Positions 63,158 to 64,000 of a stretch of DNA of 64,000 nt are shown here, in pieces. The translations under genes and the position numbers were made by a program. The DNA lies in assembly GCA_002105175.1 (NCBI GenBank), contig MCGE01000010.1, forward strand, positions 434,001 to 498,000, written 5' to 3'. Under the pieces are notes generated by a model. The model worked only from the letters and a program-made list of their open reading frames with translations, was not told the origin of the DNA and made no database searches. Source of the DNA: Absidia repens. Taxonomy: Eukaryota; Mucoromycota; Mucoromycetes; Mucorales; Cunninghamellaceae. Every line of letters begins with the position of its first letter. Positions within the stretch are counted from its first letter, which is position 1.

Positions 63158-63705
63158 TTATTTTTTTATTTTGGAGGAAAAAGAAAAAAGTAAGGCAGAA
63201 AAAGAAAAAAAGAAAAAAACTTTGTCGGAACATAAAATATAAAAACTGTTTTATACTGTAACCGACAATTGGCGGTGACTGTGTGTGTGCAACACCATAC
63301 TTTGGGGAAGGATGTAAAACAGACAGGCAATCAATTTATATGATTAATGGAAATATGATAAAAATATATCACTATCAGTATCATCTTTACTATTATTTCT
63401 ATTACACACTCGAAAAAAATAAAAGATCCGATGTGAGCTTGTTTATGTTATTACAAACTCCCTCTGAAATAGAATCACACGTGATTTCTAGTTACCCTCA
63501 ACACACCAGGTCATTCAACTTCGCTTTTCTTCCAACCTTGATTATTGGCCATACCATGGAAAAGTGTGGGTGATACAAACCTGAAGCGTTATTATTCTAC
63601 CCAGTGTTTCAACTTTTTTAATAAAAGCTTTTTCTTTGTTCCTTTTTTTTTTTCTTTTCTTCGCCAGAAACATAATTATTTTTTTAAAAAAAATTAAAGG
63701 GAACA
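63158..63705. promoter_or_regulatory. Divergent promoter region between SLC1 and a kinase gene
   Basis: 548 bp between divergent start codons. Purine-rich just upstream of SLC1 (pyrimidine tract on its strand, 63175-63215) and T-rich before the kinase ATG (63630-63690). No operators recognised. Confidence 0.4.
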
Positions 63706-64000
63706 ATGATGAGATGGTTTTGTTGTTTTAATCAAGTACAGCCTGATGGTAAAGTATATATGCTTTAAACAAAAGCGGATGTTAAAAATTTAATGGACTG
63801 TTTGTAGACTGTTTTGCATTAACATTTTCTCATTTTATTTTTTACCTGGAAGAGCCACAAAATCTTGATCATTTCACTATTTTAAAAATTATAGGAGAAG
63901 GTGCGTTCAGTCAAGTACGATTAGTGCGCCACAAAAAAACAGGACAACACTACGCATTAAAAATTATCTCAAAAGAAAAATGTATTCGTCGGCGATACAG
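63706..64000 (+). CDS. Ser/Thr protein kinase, N-terminal exons (cut by window edge)
   Basis: Exon 1 (63706-63748) encodes MMRWFCCFNQVQPD. After a 104-nt intron, exon 2 (from 63853) reads EPQNLDHFTILKIIGEGAF and continues SQVRLVRHKKTGQHYALKII. This contains the Gly-rich loop GEGAFSQV and the ATP-binding Lys in ALKII. The short Cys-containing N-terminus before the kinase domain, and KEKCIRRR after it, resemble the STK32/YANK branch of AGC kinases, but too little is visible to be sure. The acceptor assignment is by frame and homology. Confidence 0.75.

Overview
The window looks like a nuclear contig from an early-diverging filamentous fungus, most likely Mucoromycota. The evidence is an AT-rich genome, many short introns (roughly 50-110 nt, GTAAG...TAG), a Ste12 factor with a C-terminal pair of C2H2 zinc fingers, two Zn2Cys6 regulators, and a DP (E2F partner) gene, a lineage lost in Dikarya. 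The species cannot be fixed from the sequence alone.

Gene layout: an alpha/beta-hydrolase of the hormone-sensitive lipase type runs off the left edge (-). It is followed by STE12 (+), a DP-like winged-helix factor (+), a 1260-aa Zn2Cys6 factor with a 50-plus glutamine run (-), cap-binding CBP20 (-), mitochondrial MDM35 (-), a second Zn2Cys6 factor (+), a mitochondrial PDK/BCKDK-type kinase (+), the DEAD-box helicase ROK1 (-), the E1-like/rhodanese UBA4 (-), a GCP5-like gamma-tubulin complex protein lacking the C-terminal half (+), a secreted subtilase (-), the proteasomal deubiquitinase UBP6 (-), ribosomal proteins eL27 and uS2 (+), a CABLES-type cyclin-box protein (-), the lysophosphatidate acyltransferase SLC1 (-), and the first exons of a Ser/Thr kinase cut by the right edge (+). 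These are independent housekeeping and regulatory genes; I see no pathway cluster.

The most striking content is non-coding. At least 13 copies of an interspersed repeat (called family A here) lie between genes on both strands: a pyrimidine tract, a conserved core of about 120 bp around GCATGGGGAAACCC and TTCATTTTGGAT, then one or more TTCAATAAAA units. It has three subfamilies. One copy sits inside an 880-bp element with 30-bp terminal inverted repeats and TA flanks, and that element recurs inverted 40 kb away with a hexamer array grown from about 4 to about 44 units. The 46.8-59.6 kb interval has no genes and is a nest of these repeats, with a 229-bp hAT-like MITE carrying a perfect 8-bp target duplication, a second MITE with palindromic ends, a G-rich minisatellite of about 650 bp on one strand, and several inverted or tandem duplications. 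A pair of family A elements in inverted orientation flanks the subtilase gene.

Three otherwise intact conserved genes (the lipase, the PDK-type kinase, UBP6) each carry a single-base frameshift at a short homopolymer. Together with the very long homopolymer tracts this points to assembly indels rather than real decay. Exon boundaries given below were derived by hand from splice signals, reading frame and protein-family conservation.
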